From assembly GCF_019737615.1 (NCBI RefSeq), contig NZ_JAHKKS010000001.1, positions 1-64,000 on the forward strand: DNA of 64,000 nt. Direction: 5' to 3'. The position numbers and the translations under genes are program-made. This DNA comes from Sphingobium xanthum. GTDB lineage: Bacteria; Pseudomonadota; Alphaproteobacteria; Sphingomonadales; Sphingomonadaceae. The notes beneath the pieces are model-generated. The model was not told the origin of the DNA and ran no database searches. It was given only the letters and a program-made list of their open reading frames with translations. Shown in pieces: positions 8,216-16,394 of the stretch (the first letter of the stretch is position 1; each line of letters begins with the position of its first letter).

Positions 8216-8845
8216 ATGGCGAAGGTTGCGAAGAAGCGTGGGCAAGGCCGCCCCTCGGACAACGCGGTGGGCCGCGAGACGGTGCTCAACAAGACGATGG
8301 AGCTGGTGCAGGAACTCCCGCCCGCGCGCGTCACCATCTCGCTGATCGCTCGCGAGGCCGGGGTCGATCCGGCGCTCATCCGCTATTATTTCGGTGACCG
8401 GGAGAAGCTGCTTCTGGCCGTGGTCGACAAGATGCTCGCCGATGTGCCGCCCGATGTTGACCACGATGCCGAGCCGATGGAATTGCTCGAGGCGCGCATC
8501 CGCAACACGGCGCGCTTCACGCGATCGACCAAGCATGTCCATCGCCTGATGGTCGATGAGCTCGCCGACGCGAAATCCGCCGATGTCCGCCGGCAACAGG
8601 GCGAGATGAACATGCGGGCCGTCAACGCCTTCGCCGGCCTGCTCGCACGGGATGGCGGCACCACGCTGCGGGACGTCAACCCGCTGTTCCTGCATGTCGC
8701 GCTGGTCGGGCTGTTCGACTTCTTCGTCTCCGCGCGGCCGGTGGTGCGCAACCTCGTGCCCGACGGCACGGACATGGACGCCCTTGGCGACGACTTCGAG
8801 GACTTCATCGTCGACCTGATGCTGAACGGCATCCGCAAGCGCTAG
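8216..8845 (+). CDS. TetR family transcriptional regulator, 209 aa
   Basis: Start ATG 8216 (MAKVAKKRGQGRPSDNAVG). The helix-turn-helix is at about residues 30-60: VTISLIAREAGVDPALIRYYFGDREKLLLAV, a typical TetR signature ending in the YYF-x-x-(K/R)-E-x-L pattern. The basic Gly-Arg rich N-terminal tail (GRPS) is common in catabolic TetR repressors. The C-terminal ligand domain is unassigned. It is divergent from the MBL-led operon and shares the operator at 8150-8167, so autoregulation is likely. It is the only regulator between 337 and 14968, hence the natural candidate for all four copies of the operator. Repression relieved by a pathway intermediate is the usual mode for the family. Confidence 0.88.
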   Translation: MAKVAKKRGQGRPSDNAVGRETVLNKTMELVQELPPARVTISLIAREAGVDPALIRYYFGDREKLLLAVVDKMLADVPPDVDHDAEPMELLEARIRNTARFTRSTKHVHRLMVDELADAKSADVRRQQGEMNMRAVNAFAGLLARDGGTTLRDVNPLFLHVALVGLFDFFVSARPVVRNLVPDGTDMDALGDDFEDFIVDLMLNGIRKR

Positions 8846-8860
8846 GACGACACACACGAC

Positions 8861-9805
8861 TCAGGCTTCCGCCACGCAGGGATTGCGCTGCATGCCGAGC
8901 CCGGTGATCGAGCCTTCCATCACGTCGCCGGGCTGGAGAAAGACGCCAAAGGCGGAGCCATTGCCATAAGGCGAGCCGGTGCAGATCACGTCGCCTGGCA
9001 TGAGTTCGACGCGATCGGAGAGATAGGCTATCTGTCGCTCAATCCCGATCATCATGTCGCGCGTGGATTCGTCCTGATAGACCTTGCCGTTGACCGCGAG
9101 GCGGATCGTCAGGTCATAGGGGTCGGCCACGAACTGCCGCGGCACGATCATCGGGCCGAAGGGCAGGAAGGTCGGGAAGCATTTGCCCGAGAGCCAGTCC
9201 GCCCCCAACCCACCCGCATCGCGGCGGAAGATATGCTCGCGTGCGGTCACGTCGTTCACGACCGCGAAGCCGGCGACATGGTCCATCGCTTCGTCCGGCG
9301 ACACATGGTGCGCCCGCCTGCCGATGACGACGCCCAGCTCCAGCTCCCAATCCGGCTTCACGACATTGCGCGGCAGCACGACCGCGTCGTTTGGCCCAAC
9401 CACGCAGGACGGCAGTTTGATGAAGCAATAAGGGTCTGTCGCCCTGGCGCGTTCGTCCATTACCTTTTCCGCGCGGGCGCGACGCTCCTCGTCGGAGATG
9501 TCCTCGTCGCCCGGCGTGCGCATGGACGGATCGCCCATGATCAAGCCAATCACATGTTTGCGGTAATTGGCGCCCGTGCAGAAGATCTGGCGGGGGATAT
9601 AGGGCGCCGCCAAAGCCGTCTCGTCGAGCACGGTCGCGCCTTCCCCCGTTGCCGCAAGGGCTTCCAGTTTCGGGAAGGCCGCATCCCAGTCGTCGAGCAA
9701 TGCCAGCACCTCGCGCCCTTCGCCGAGCGGCGCGAGCGCGATCACCCGATCGCCAACCACCAATGCCGCGCCGCCATCGCGCAGCGTCGCCAGACCGAAG
9801 CTCAT
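8861..9805 (-). CDS. FAH-family hydrolase/isomerase (2-oxo acid type), 314 aa
   Basis: Single-domain fumarylacetoacetate-hydrolase-like protein. The N-terminal segment MSFGLATLRDGGAALVVGDRV leads to the catalytic domain with IFCTGANYRKHV, the acidic metal site in WELELGVVIGRRAH, AVVNDVTAREHIFRRD and DVICTGSPYGNG. This architecture covers 2-hydroxyhepta-2,4-diene-1,7-dioate isomerases, acylpyruvate hydrolases and 2,4-diketo-acid hydrolases. As the last gene after an extradiol dioxygenase and an FAD monooxygenase, it probably hydrolyses or isomerises the ring-cleavage product. The region between it and the convergent TetR gene is only 15 bp. It differs from the longer fumarylacetoacetase at 5845, so the locus holds two distinct FAH enzymes. 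Confidence 0.86.
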   Translation of the reverse strand: MSFGLATLRDGGAALVVGDRVIALAPLGEGREVLALLDDWDAAFPKLEALAATGEGATVLDETALAAPYIPRQIFCTGANYRKHVIGLIMGDPSMRTPGDEDISDEERRARAEKVMDERARATDPYCFIKLPSCVVGPNDAVVLPRNVVKPDWELELGVVIGRRAHHVSPDEAMDHVAGFAVVNDVTAREHIFRRDAGGLGADWLSGKCFPTFLPFGPMIVPRQFVADPYDLTIRLAVNGKVYQDESTRDMMIGIERQIAYLSDRVELMPGDVICTGSPYGNGSAFGVFLQPGDVMEGSITGLGMQRNPCVAEA

Positions 9806-9821
9806 TCCGTCTCTCCCAAGA

Positions 9822-10937
9822 TCAATAGGGCGCCTGGAGCTGGCCCATGGTCGCTCCCAGCATTTTCGGCGCCTTGTCGGACATGTCGCCGGCCATCTCC
9901 ATGTCGCCGATCATGACGCTGTTCTCGACAACCAGACGGGCGCGCTCGAAACGGCGCTCCATGAAGGCGTGCAGCGCGTCGGTGACGCTCTCATGCCGCT
10001 GCAGTTCCTCGGCGAGGACGAGGCCGTCTTCGGCGGCGATGCCGGCGCCGCTTGCCATATGCGGCGTCGTCGCATGCGCCGCGTCGCCGATCAGGACGAC
10101 GCGCCCGTTATACCAGGGCTTGGGCAGAAGCAGCCATTCGAGCGGGCGATAGTTGATCTGCGCGGGATCGACGATGCTCTCCCGCACGCGCGGCACTGCG
10201 CCACCGAACGGGGCCATGAGCGCGCGAACATGCTCGACCATCTCGCCTTCCGGGAAGAAGGGATTGTCCGGCACATGTTCGAGGATGAACATGTACATCT
10301 CGTCCTGCGACACCGGATTGATACCGAGCTTTACCGGCCCGCCGAAATACATTTCCGTGCGATCGACCTCCGTCGGCCGCTTGGCGACCACGCGCCAGCA
10401 GCCCTGCCCGGTGAATTTCGGCTTGGGCGCATCGGGGAAGATCATCGAGCGGATCTGCGAATAGATGCCGTCGGCGCCGATCACGAGATCGTACCGGCCA
10501 CTGCTGCCGTCGTCGAACGTGACCTGGACGCCGGTCTGGTCCTGCGCCAGCCTATCCACCTTGAGCCCCAGACGCACATCGATCTTCTCGGCCCGCACGG
10601 TCGAGGACAGGATCTCGTGCAGGACCGGGCGCATGATGCCGCCACCCTGCTGGATCGGCTGCGGATCGGGCGGCACCGGCGGTTCCATTATCGTCTGCCC
10701 ACTGGCCGTCTTGCCGCGCATTCCCGCGCCGACATGGCCGCGCGCGCGGACCTGATCGAGAATGCCGAGCGCATCGAAGGCGCGCAGAGAAATGCCCGTG
10801 ACGCTGATTCCGGCGCCATAGACCCGCCACTGCGGATCGGCATCGATCAGGTCTACCTCCACGCCGATCCGCTTCAGGGAAATCGCGGCCGTCATACCGC
10901 CGACGCCGCCGCCGACGACAAGCGTCTTGCCGATCAT
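9822..10937 (-). CDS. FAD-dependent aromatic monooxygenase, salicylate-hydroxylase-like, 371 aa
   Basis: Group A flavoprotein monooxygenase. The FAD-binding GxGxxG motif is at the start (MIGKTLVVGGGVGGMTAAISLKR...), and the second FAD motif GD is in RVVLIGDAAHATTPHMASGAG near residue 290. An internal DG motif is in DLVIGADGIYSQIR. Start ATG 10937 is chosen because it overlaps the dioxygenase stop as ATGA; an upstream ATG at 10952 would lengthen the overlap. The family hydroxylates phenolic rings with NAD(P)H and O2, often with decarboxylation. In front of an extradiol dioxygenase in the operon it would make the catechol-type substrate for ring cleavage (inference). Confidence 0.87.
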   Translation of the reverse strand: MIGKTLVVGGGVGGMTAAISLKRIGVEVDLIDADPQWRVYGAGISVTGISLRAFDALGILDQVRARGHVGAGMRGKTASGQTIMEPPVPPDPQPIQQGGGIMRPVLHEILSSTVRAEKIDVRLGLKVDRLAQDQTGVQVTFDDGSSGRYDLVIGADGIYSQIRSMIFPDAPKPKFTGQGCWRVVAKRPTEVDRTEMYFGGPVKLGINPVSQDEMYMFILEHVPDNPFFPEGEMVEHVRALMAPFGGAVPRVRESIVDPAQINYRPLEWLLLPKPWYNGRVVLIGDAAHATTPHMASGAGIAAEDGLVLAEELQRHESVTDALHAFMERRFERARLVVENSVMIGDMEMAGDMSDKAPKMLGATMGQLQAPY

Positions 10938-11842
10938 GCGGGCACCTGCCACAGGCCCTTATCGGGCATCATTTCCGCGTGCGGCACATTGCCCGGAATG
11001 ATGCGGCCCGTGCCCCATTGGTCGGTGATACTCGGGCTGAACTCATGGACGGTCGGCCGCCAGCTGGTTTCGTCTATTTGTTCGAGGTCGGAGGTATATT
11101 CGACGGCGTTGCCGTTGGGTGTCAGGTAATAAGTGAACGTGTTGTTCCCCGCCGTGTGGCGCCCCGGCCCCCAGGAGAGCGTGACGCCCTTCTCGTGCAT
11201 GCGCGCGAGGCCGCGCATCAGCTCATCGACCGACGACACATCGAACGCGACATGATTGAGCGCCGGCGGCCCCGGCAGAATGGCGAGCCGATGATGCACC
11301 GGATTGCAGCGCAAGAAGGCCATGAACGTGCCGATCCAGTCCGACAGGCGGAAGCCGAGCACATCCTCATAGAACTTGACCAGCTTCGCCGGCTCGGGCG
11401 TGTGCAGCACGATGTGGCTGAGCCCGGTCGGGATCGCTTCGCCCCTGGCAAGCGACCGGGGCGTGCGCGGCGTGGTGTCGCTGATCACTTCGATCGCGCG
11501 GCCATCCGGATCGAAGAAGCGGAACGCATAGCCGCCTGCCGGACCCTCGGCGTCGCCGGGCTCGGAGATGATCTTGCAGCCCGCTCCCCGCACCTGCGCG
11601 AAAAGCGCATCGACATCGGCGCGGGAGGCCGCCGTGAAACCGATCAGATCGGTCTTGCGCTCCGCATCCTGGCGCAGACGGATGACATAGGGATAGGCCG
11701 ACGCTTCGGCAGCGAAATAGACCTTGCCATCCTGTTCGCCGACTTCCGTCAGGCCCCAGGTCTCTCCGAAGAAGGCGCGCTCCGCCGCAAGATCCGGCAC
11801 TGCCAGCGCGACATAATGTAGATCGGTGACCGACGTCGACAT
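10934..11842 (-). CDS. type I extradiol ring-cleavage dioxygenase (VOC superfamily), 302 aa
   Basis: Two VOC modules: residues 5-125 (LHYVALAVPDL... FDPDGRAIEVISD) and 138-270 (GLSHIVLHTPEP... GNAVEYTSDL). The Fe(II) triad of type I extradiol dioxygenases is visible in the second module as H143 (GLSH), H197 (LNHVAFDV) and E248 (AVEYT). H229 in GRHTAGNN matches the conserved second-sphere region. Length 302 aa is usual for catechol 2,3-dioxygenase/2,3-dihydroxybiphenyl dioxygenase relatives. Start ATG 11842 has a strong GGAGGGG ribosome site. It is the first gene of an operon followed by the monooxygenase and the FAH hydrolase. The predicted operator at 11860-11877 lies 18 bp upstream of the start. 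Confidence 0.9.
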   Translation of the reverse strand: MSTSVTDLHYVALAVPDLAAERAFFGETWGLTEVGEQDGKVYFAAEASAYPYVIRLRQDAERKTDLIGFTAASRADVDALFAQVRGAGCKIISEPGDAEGPAGGYAFRFFDPDGRAIEVISDTTPRTPRSLARGEAIPTGLSHIVLHTPEPAKLVKFYEDVLGFRLSDWIGTFMAFLRCNPVHHRLAILPGPPALNHVAFDVSSVDELMRGLARMHEKGVTLSWGPGRHTAGNNTFTYYLTPNGNAVEYTSDLEQIDETSWRPTVHEFSPSITDQWGTGRIIPGNVPHAEMMPDKGLWQVPA

Positions 11843-11859
11843 AACCCCTCCGACTCTTA

Positions 11860-11877
11860 ATTCCTGATATTGGGAAT
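11860..11877. promoter_or_regulatory. 18-bp inverted repeat, predicted operator (site 2)
   Basis: ATTCCTGATATTGGGAAT, one mismatch between the arms, same 6-6-6 layout as site 1. It lies 18 bp before the dioxygenase start codon and 46 bp after the end of the TonB receptor gene, so it would overlap the promoter core or the transcript start of the dioxygenase operon. Its presence implies that the dioxygenase operon has its own promoter and is not only read through from the receptor gene. Confidence 0.68.
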
Positions 11878-11922
11878 AATATGATACAGACGTTTTTGCA
11901 AAGCCTTTGCTGCCGCATCGCG

Positions 11923-14385
11923 CTAGAATTTGCCGCCGATGCGAACGCCCCAGGTGCGGGGCTGCTCGGCGGAAGCGGAGATCGCGCCGGCCGAATTGAC
12001 GGTGCCGCCAACAAGCCTTTGATTGTCCTCGATGTTGAAGACGTAGACGCTCGCAAACCAGCGGTCGTCGGCGCTGGCAAGCGTGACCGATGCGTCGCTC
12101 ACGAAGGTCGCGGGCGAGCGCAGATAGGGGAGATAGTCCGCCGAAGAATAGCTCGATCCACGATACCGTGTCCCGGCCTGCAGGACCAGCTTGGTCCCGC
12201 CGAGCGGGATGGTCTGCTGGCCGTTGAGGTTGAAAGACCATTTGGGCGAGTTGAACGCCTGCTTGCCCGAGCAGTCGATCCGGAACACGTTGACCGTGCC
12301 GCCCGGCGTGGTCTGCGTCGTCGGCGCGAAACCGCAGGTCGTGTTCGGCGGCAAGCCCTGGTTCGGCGTGAAATAGATGAAGCTGTCATACGTCGTGTCG
12401 AGATACTGGACATTGGCCGACAGTAACGTGTTGCGGGTGGCCAGCAGCTCCACGTCGAGATCGACGCCCTGGATGGTGCTGTCGCCGATATTGCGCGTCA
12501 GGAAGACGGTCGCGGGCGGCGTGCCGAGGTCGTAGCCGAACTGGCTGTATTGCTGGTTCTTGTACTTCCAGACGAAGGCTTCGACGTTCACTTGCAGCGT
12601 GTTGCCGAGGAAGCGGTTCTTGCTGCCGATCGTGTAGGCCTTGATCGTCTCCGGCGCATAGGTTTCGACGCCGCGCGCAAAGGAGAAGCCGCCGGCATGA
12701 TAGCCGGTTTCGAAGCTCGCATAGATCATGCTGCGCGGGCTGAAGTCATATTGCGCGGCGAGCCGATAGGTGAACTTTTCGTTCTTGAGGCCCGCGTTGA
12801 TCGCGATCGGCGAGCGCAACACGAATGGCGCTGTCTGCGATCCGCCGGCAATCGGCGGCAGAACATAGAGCGGCACCGGCGTCACCGGAATGCCGCGCGA
12901 TGTGTAGAAGCTTTCCAGCTCGGCCGTATTCCGGATCGAGGGCATCAACGGCAATGTCGGGCAGATATCCTGCGGGGGCGCGGGATTGCCGCAGAACAAT
13001 ATATAGACCGACGACAGGCCGTCGAACCGCTTCCTGTCGGACGTATAGCGGCCGGCAGCGGTGAGCGTCAGTTGCTCGACGGGGCGCCAGCTCAGCTTGC
13101 CGAAGCCTGCCCAGGACTCCGTGCCGGTCGCGAAATTCTGGATCGGCATGAGGTTGGACTGATTGTAGAAGGCATTCGGGACGTCGATCTTCTCGTCGAA
13201 ATACATGGCGCCGAGCAGATAATCGACGGCGCTGCCGATCTTGCCTGTCCAGCGCGCCTCGACGCTGCTCTGCTTGTCCTTCTCCCGCGTGCCGGCGGAA
13301 CGGAACACCCCGTTGAACGTGTAGTCGAGTGTGGACTCGCGATAGGCGGGCTGCAGGGTGAACGTGCCGGTGGCCGTCTCGTAATTCAGCTCACCGGTGA
13401 TGCCCCAATAGTCGTTGTCATTATAGGGCACGCCATCGACGACGGCACCGGCGCGGCCGACCTGGGCAATGAAGCGCGCGCTTTGAAGCGCGTTCGAGCG
13501 TGGATCGAGCAGGCCCTGATTGGGCGAAAAGCCGGTCGGCGCATAGGCATAGCCGGCAAAGCCGTTGGCCCCGAAGGCAGGCGTGACCGTGCCCAGATAA
13601 TAGCCGCTCGCGCCGCTGCCGCCCTGATGCGCGAAATCGACACCGATGCGCAGCGACAAGGCATCCGTCGGCTCGGCATAGATCTGCGCGCGGCCGGCAT
13701 ATTCGCGCTGCTTGCCTGTCCCGTCGGACAGGAAGGCGTCGCGCTGCGCAACCGATCCGGCAACGCGAAGGGCCACCGTCTCGCCGAGTGGCAGGTTGAG
13801 CGCGGCCTGCCCGGTCAGCCAGTTATAATTGCCATAGCCGAGCGTGAAGGAACCGGCCGTCTCGCCGAGCTTGGGGCGATTGGGGATCACGTTGATCGCG
13901 CCCCCGGTCGCATTGCGGCCATAGAGCGTGCCTTGCGGACCCTTCAGGACCTCGACGCGCTGGAGGTCGTAGAAGACGCCGGAGGTCGAGGACGGCCGAC
14001 CGAGATAGACGCCGTCATAGTTGAAGGCGATTGCCGGGTCGGAATAGGCGTTGACGGTCGCATTGCCGACGCCGCGCACGAAGAAGACCGTGGTGGGGCC
14101 GCCTCCACTGTTCGCCGCCAGCGCGGGCGACGTGCGTGCGAGATCCTCGGCGCGGATCACGTTCTGGCGGACCAGCTCCTCGGGCTTCACGACATCCATG
14201 GCGACCGGTGTGCGCTGACTGCTCTCCGCTACGCGCTGAGCGGTTACGATGATTTCCTCGAGGCCATCGTCCGTTTCGGCCCCGTCAGATGCGACGGCAC
14301 TGTTCGGCGAAGACTGCTGCGCCAAAACCGGCCCGTGAGCCATGACGGCAGCAACAGCGACGGACGCACGAATGATCCCTTTCAT
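11923..14385 (-). CDS. TonB-dependent receptor, 820 aa
   Basis: Outer-membrane substrate receptor. A signal peptide (MKGIIRASVAVAAVMAHGPVLAQQ, cleaved around residue 22) is followed by a TonB box region EEIIVTAQRV at residues 43-52. The plug domain follows (VEVLKGPQGTLYGRNATGGAINV at about 155-177), then a beta-barrel rich in aromatic residues, ending in the expected C-terminal Phe (RIGGKF). This is the FecA/IroN-like sphingomonad class used for aromatic and plant-derived compounds, so it probably brings the pathway substrate across the outer membrane. Predicted operator site 3 lies 36 bp upstream of the start. The gene is divergent from the 128-aa protein gene. Confidence 0.92.
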   Translation of the reverse strand: MKGIIRASVAVAAVMAHGPVLAQQSSPNSAVASDGAETDDGLEEIIVTAQRVAESSQRTPVAMDVVKPEELVRQNVIRAEDLARTSPALAANSGGGPTTVFFVRGVGNATVNAYSDPAIAFNYDGVYLGRPSSTSGVFYDLQRVEVLKGPQGTLYGRNATGGAINVIPNRPKLGETAGSFTLGYGNYNWLTGQAALNLPLGETVALRVAGSVAQRDAFLSDGTGKQREYAGRAQIYAEPTDALSLRIGVDFAHQGGSGASGYYLGTVTPAFGANGFAGYAYAPTGFSPNQGLLDPRSNALQSARFIAQVGRAGAVVDGVPYNDNDYWGITGELNYETATGTFTLQPAYRESTLDYTFNGVFRSAGTREKDKQSSVEARWTGKIGSAVDYLLGAMYFDEKIDVPNAFYNQSNLMPIQNFATGTESWAGFGKLSWRPVEQLTLTAAGRYTSDRKRFDGLSSVYILFCGNPAPPQDICPTLPLMPSIRNTAELESFYTSRGIPVTPVPLYVLPPIAGGSQTAPFVLRSPIAINAGLKNEKFTYRLAAQYDFSPRSMIYASFETGYHAGGFSFARGVETYAPETIKAYTIGSKNRFLGNTLQVNVEAFVWKYKNQQYSQFGYDLGTPPATVFLTRNIGDSTIQGVDLDVELLATRNTLLSANVQYLDTTYDSFIYFTPNQGLPPNTTCGFAPTTQTTPGGTVNVFRIDCSGKQAFNSPKWSFNLNGQQTIPLGGTKLVLQAGTRYRGSSYSSADYLPYLRSPATFVSDASVTLASADDRWFASVYVFNIEDNQRLVGGTVNSAGAISASAEQPRTWGVRIGGKF

Positions 14386-14420
14386 AGCACTCTCCCCGGC
14401 TTTCGACTCTGAGGTCGTTT

Positions 14421-14438
14421 ATTCCTATTTCCGAGAAT
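14421..14438. promoter_or_regulatory. 18-bp inverted repeat, predicted operator (site 3)
   Basis: ATTCCTATTTCCGAGAAT, 6-6-6 layout with two mismatches in the right arm. A further half site GGGAAT follows at 14440-14445. It lies 36 bp upstream of the TonB receptor start, in the promoter position. Together with site 4 it gives the divergent receptor/128-aa protein promoter region two copies. Confidence 0.65.
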
Positions 14439-14468
14439 AGGGAATTTCGGTCGGCGCGCAACCGGATT

Positions 14469-14486
14469 TTTCCTATATGCAGGAAT
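14469..14486. promoter_or_regulatory. 18-bp inverted repeat, predicted operator (site 4)
   Basis: TTTCCTATATGCAGGAAT, one mismatch between arms, same layout as sites 1-3. It lies 95 bp upstream of the 128-aa protein start and 84 bp upstream of the TonB receptor start. Centre-to-centre distance from site 3 is 48 bp, within the range that would allow cooperative binding, though nothing here shows that it happens. Confidence 0.68.
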
Positions 14487-14581
14487 ATTGCGCAGGGACG
14501 CGCCCGCGACCGTGGCGGGAGCCGTCAGTCTTTCTTTGCGGCGAGCGCGGAACTGTCCTATCCAGGGCGACGGGAAGTGAC

Positions 14582-14968
14582 ATGCTCCGTGAGAAGCTCT
14601 TGTTCGAGTTCAATTATCATACCGAACTCGGCGTCATGCAGGTCGATGTGGTGGGGGCCTGGACGGTCGAGGAGGCGCGGCGATATGGCCGTGAAGCCGG
14701 CCAGCATTTCCAGCATGCACGCGAACAGTCCGGCCGCCTCCGCCTTCTGCTCAACCTCATGCAAAACCAGCTGATGACCCAGGACGTCATCGTCTCACTG
14801 ACGCGGTCAGGCACCAAGAATGGACAGCCGGACGACATCATCGCGATCGCGGTCGGGTCGCCGGAGCTCGATCTGCAGCTGCGCCGGATGTTCGGCGAGC
14901 GAAATGCAACGATGTTCGGTTCGGTTGAGAACGCGCTCGACTGGTTGCGCGATCAGGGCCGAGAATAG
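14582..14968 (+). CDS. uncharacterised protein, possible SpoIIAA/STAS-like fold, 128 aa
   Basis: Start ATG 14582 is chosen for its GGGAAG ribosome site 5 bp upstream; the frame opens earlier, at 14477, but that would run through the operator. The protein MLREKLLFEFNYHTELGVMQVDVVGAWTVEEARRYG has a strand-strand-helix beginning. An RLRLLLNLM strand and a final MFGSVENALDWLRDQG helix follow, the strand/helix order of SpoIIAA-like (STAS) proteins. No phospho-accepting serine site of anti-anti-sigma factors is recognisable. It is divergent from the TonB receptor and has a predicted operator copy upstream, so it belongs to the regulon. No enzymatic function can be assigned. Confidence 0.7.
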   Translation: MLREKLLFEFNYHTELGVMQVDVVGAWTVEEARRYGREAGQHFQHAREQSGRLRLLLNLMQNQLMTQDVIVSLTRSGTKNGQPDDIIAIAVGSPELDLQLRRMFGERNATMFGSVENALDWLRDQGRE

Positions 14969-15476
14969 GGTCCTGCATCTGAAATTCGCCGCATAATTCA
15001 TCGTCACCCTGAACTTGTTTCAGGGTCCATCGGGCAGCGCGCGCCTTCACCCGATTGGAGACGCAACCGCGCCGTTTGTGCGGCTTTCCGAGCACGGCGC
15101 GGGAGGATGAATAGACCCTGAAACAAGTTCAGGGTGACGATATCTGAATGTTGCGAACTTTGAATCCGCCCTAGGGCAGCGGAAGCGGCGGCCATGGCGG
15201 CGGCGAGCGCGGACAGGTTGAACGCCACCGTCGTCGGCGGTCATCTCATGGAATCGGCGAAGATGCGGCACGAAGGGGAATGTCGCGCCGGGCACGACAT
15301 GAGGCTGCCTGGGGGCAGGACGCTCGCTCCTGCCGGTCGCTCATGCGCCGACGCCTGTCGAGCTCCCGTGAAACAGGCGTTGATTGGGTGACCGGACAAA
15401 CGCCTGGCGGTTGCCCGGAGCGGCCGAATGCGGCAAGAGCGCAGCCCGGACAGAGTCAATCACGGAGAGGGTCCCC
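14969..15476. other. 508-bp intergenic region with palindromic repeats, no credible gene
   Basis: The left part carries the REP-like inverted pair described separately (15001-15140). The rest has short open frames on both strands but none with a ribosome site, family signature or consistent coding pattern. An 8-bp inverted repeat CAGGCGTT/AACGCCTG (15374-15381 and 15399-15406, 17-bp spacer) lies about 70 bp upstream of the SDR start and could be a regulator site. No tRNA or terminator with a T tract was seen. Confidence 0.6.
15001..15140. repeat. REP-like palindromic pair (27-bp perfect inverted copies)
   Basis: The 27 bases at 15001-15027 (TCGTCACCCTGAACTTGTTT then cagggtc) recur exactly in reverse complement at 15114-15140. 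Each copy also contains the inner palindrome CCCTGAA...TTCAGGG. The 86 bases between them are unrelated to the copies. This motif, CACCCTGAACTTGTTTCAGGG, is of the kind scattered through sphingomonad genomes as extragenic palindromes; dispersal is from general knowledge, the pairing is directly visible. Confidence 0.85.
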
Positions 15477-16349
15477 ATGGAAATCGCAGGCACGACAGCG
15501 TTCATTACCGGCGGCGCGAGCGGCATCGGCTTCGGCATTGCGCAGCGGCTGCTGGCGAACGGCGCGAAGCTCGTGCTGGCCGACATCCGGCAGGACCATC
15601 TCGACGAGGCCAAGCAGTTCTTCGAGGAGCGGCAGGAAGGCCGCAACGTCCATACCATCCGCCTCGACGTCTCGGATCGCGAGCAGATGCGCGAAGCCGC
15701 GAAGGAATGCGAAGCGATGATGGGCGGGCCGGACATCCTGGTCAACAATGCCGGCATCGATCCTTCCGGCCCGTTCGAGCAGCTCACCTATCAGGACTGG
15801 GACTATGGCCTTGCCATCAACCTGCTCGGCCCGATCAATGGCATCATGGAGTTCGCGTCCGGCATGCGTCGCCGCGGCCGGGGCGGGCATATCGTCAATA
15901 CCGCCTCGCTCGCCGGCGTCACGCCGATGATGAGCGCGATGGTGGTCTATGCGGTCGCCAAGGCCGGCGTCGTCACGCTCACCGAGTCGATCAGGGACAC
16001 GATGGCGCAGGACAATATCGGCGTCACCGTGCTGATGCCCGGGCCGATCAAGAGCCGCATTCACGAATCCGGCCAGAACCGCCCGGAGCGCTTCCGCGAC
16101 GGCAGTGGCATCCGCGACAATGAGGAGCAGCTTGCCAAGCGCGTCGTCGCCGACAGCTGGATGGACGCGACGCAGGTGGGCGACATGATCGTCGACGCGA
16201 TCCGCAACAACACGCTCTATGTCTCGACCCACGGCAACTGGAAGACGCAGGTGACGCAGCGCTTCCACGACATCATCGCCTCCATGCCGGACGCCGACGA
16301 CAGCCTCGATCTCAGCAAGTCGCTGAGCGTGCCGAAGAAGGAAGACTGA
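15477..16349 (+). CDS. SDR-family NAD(P)-dependent oxidoreductase, 290 aa
   Basis: Start ATG 15477 with GGAGAGGG ribosome site (MEIAGTTAFITGGASGIGFG). The cofactor motif TGGASGIG is at residues 11-18, NNAG follows, and the active-site Ser (NTASLAG) and YAVAK are in place. At 290 aa it is longer than the usual 250, with a C-terminal extension after WMDATQVGDMIVDAIRNNTLYVSTHGNWK that resembles SDRs acting on larger hydrophobic or steroid-like alcohols. The substrate is unknown. The upstream region carries a REP pair and a small inverted repeat. The next gene on the same strand begins 45 bp later, but its product is unrelated. Confidence 0.85.
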   Translation: MEIAGTTAFITGGASGIGFGIAQRLLANGAKLVLADIRQDHLDEAKQFFEERQEGRNVHTIRLDVSDREQMREAAKECEAMMGGPDILVNNAGIDPSGPFEQLTYQDWDYGLAINLLGPINGIMEFASGMRRRGRGGHIVNTASLAGVTPMMSAMVVYAVAKAGVVTLTESIRDTMAQDNIGVTVLMPGPIKSRIHESGQNRPERFRDGSGIRDNEEQLAKRVVADSWMDATQVGDMIVDAIRNNTLYVSTHGNWKTQVTQRFHDIIASMPDADDSLDLSKSLSVPKKED

Positions 16350-16394
16350 CCGGCAGGCCCTCGTGTAAAGGGCGGTCTGTCAGGGGACACGGAC

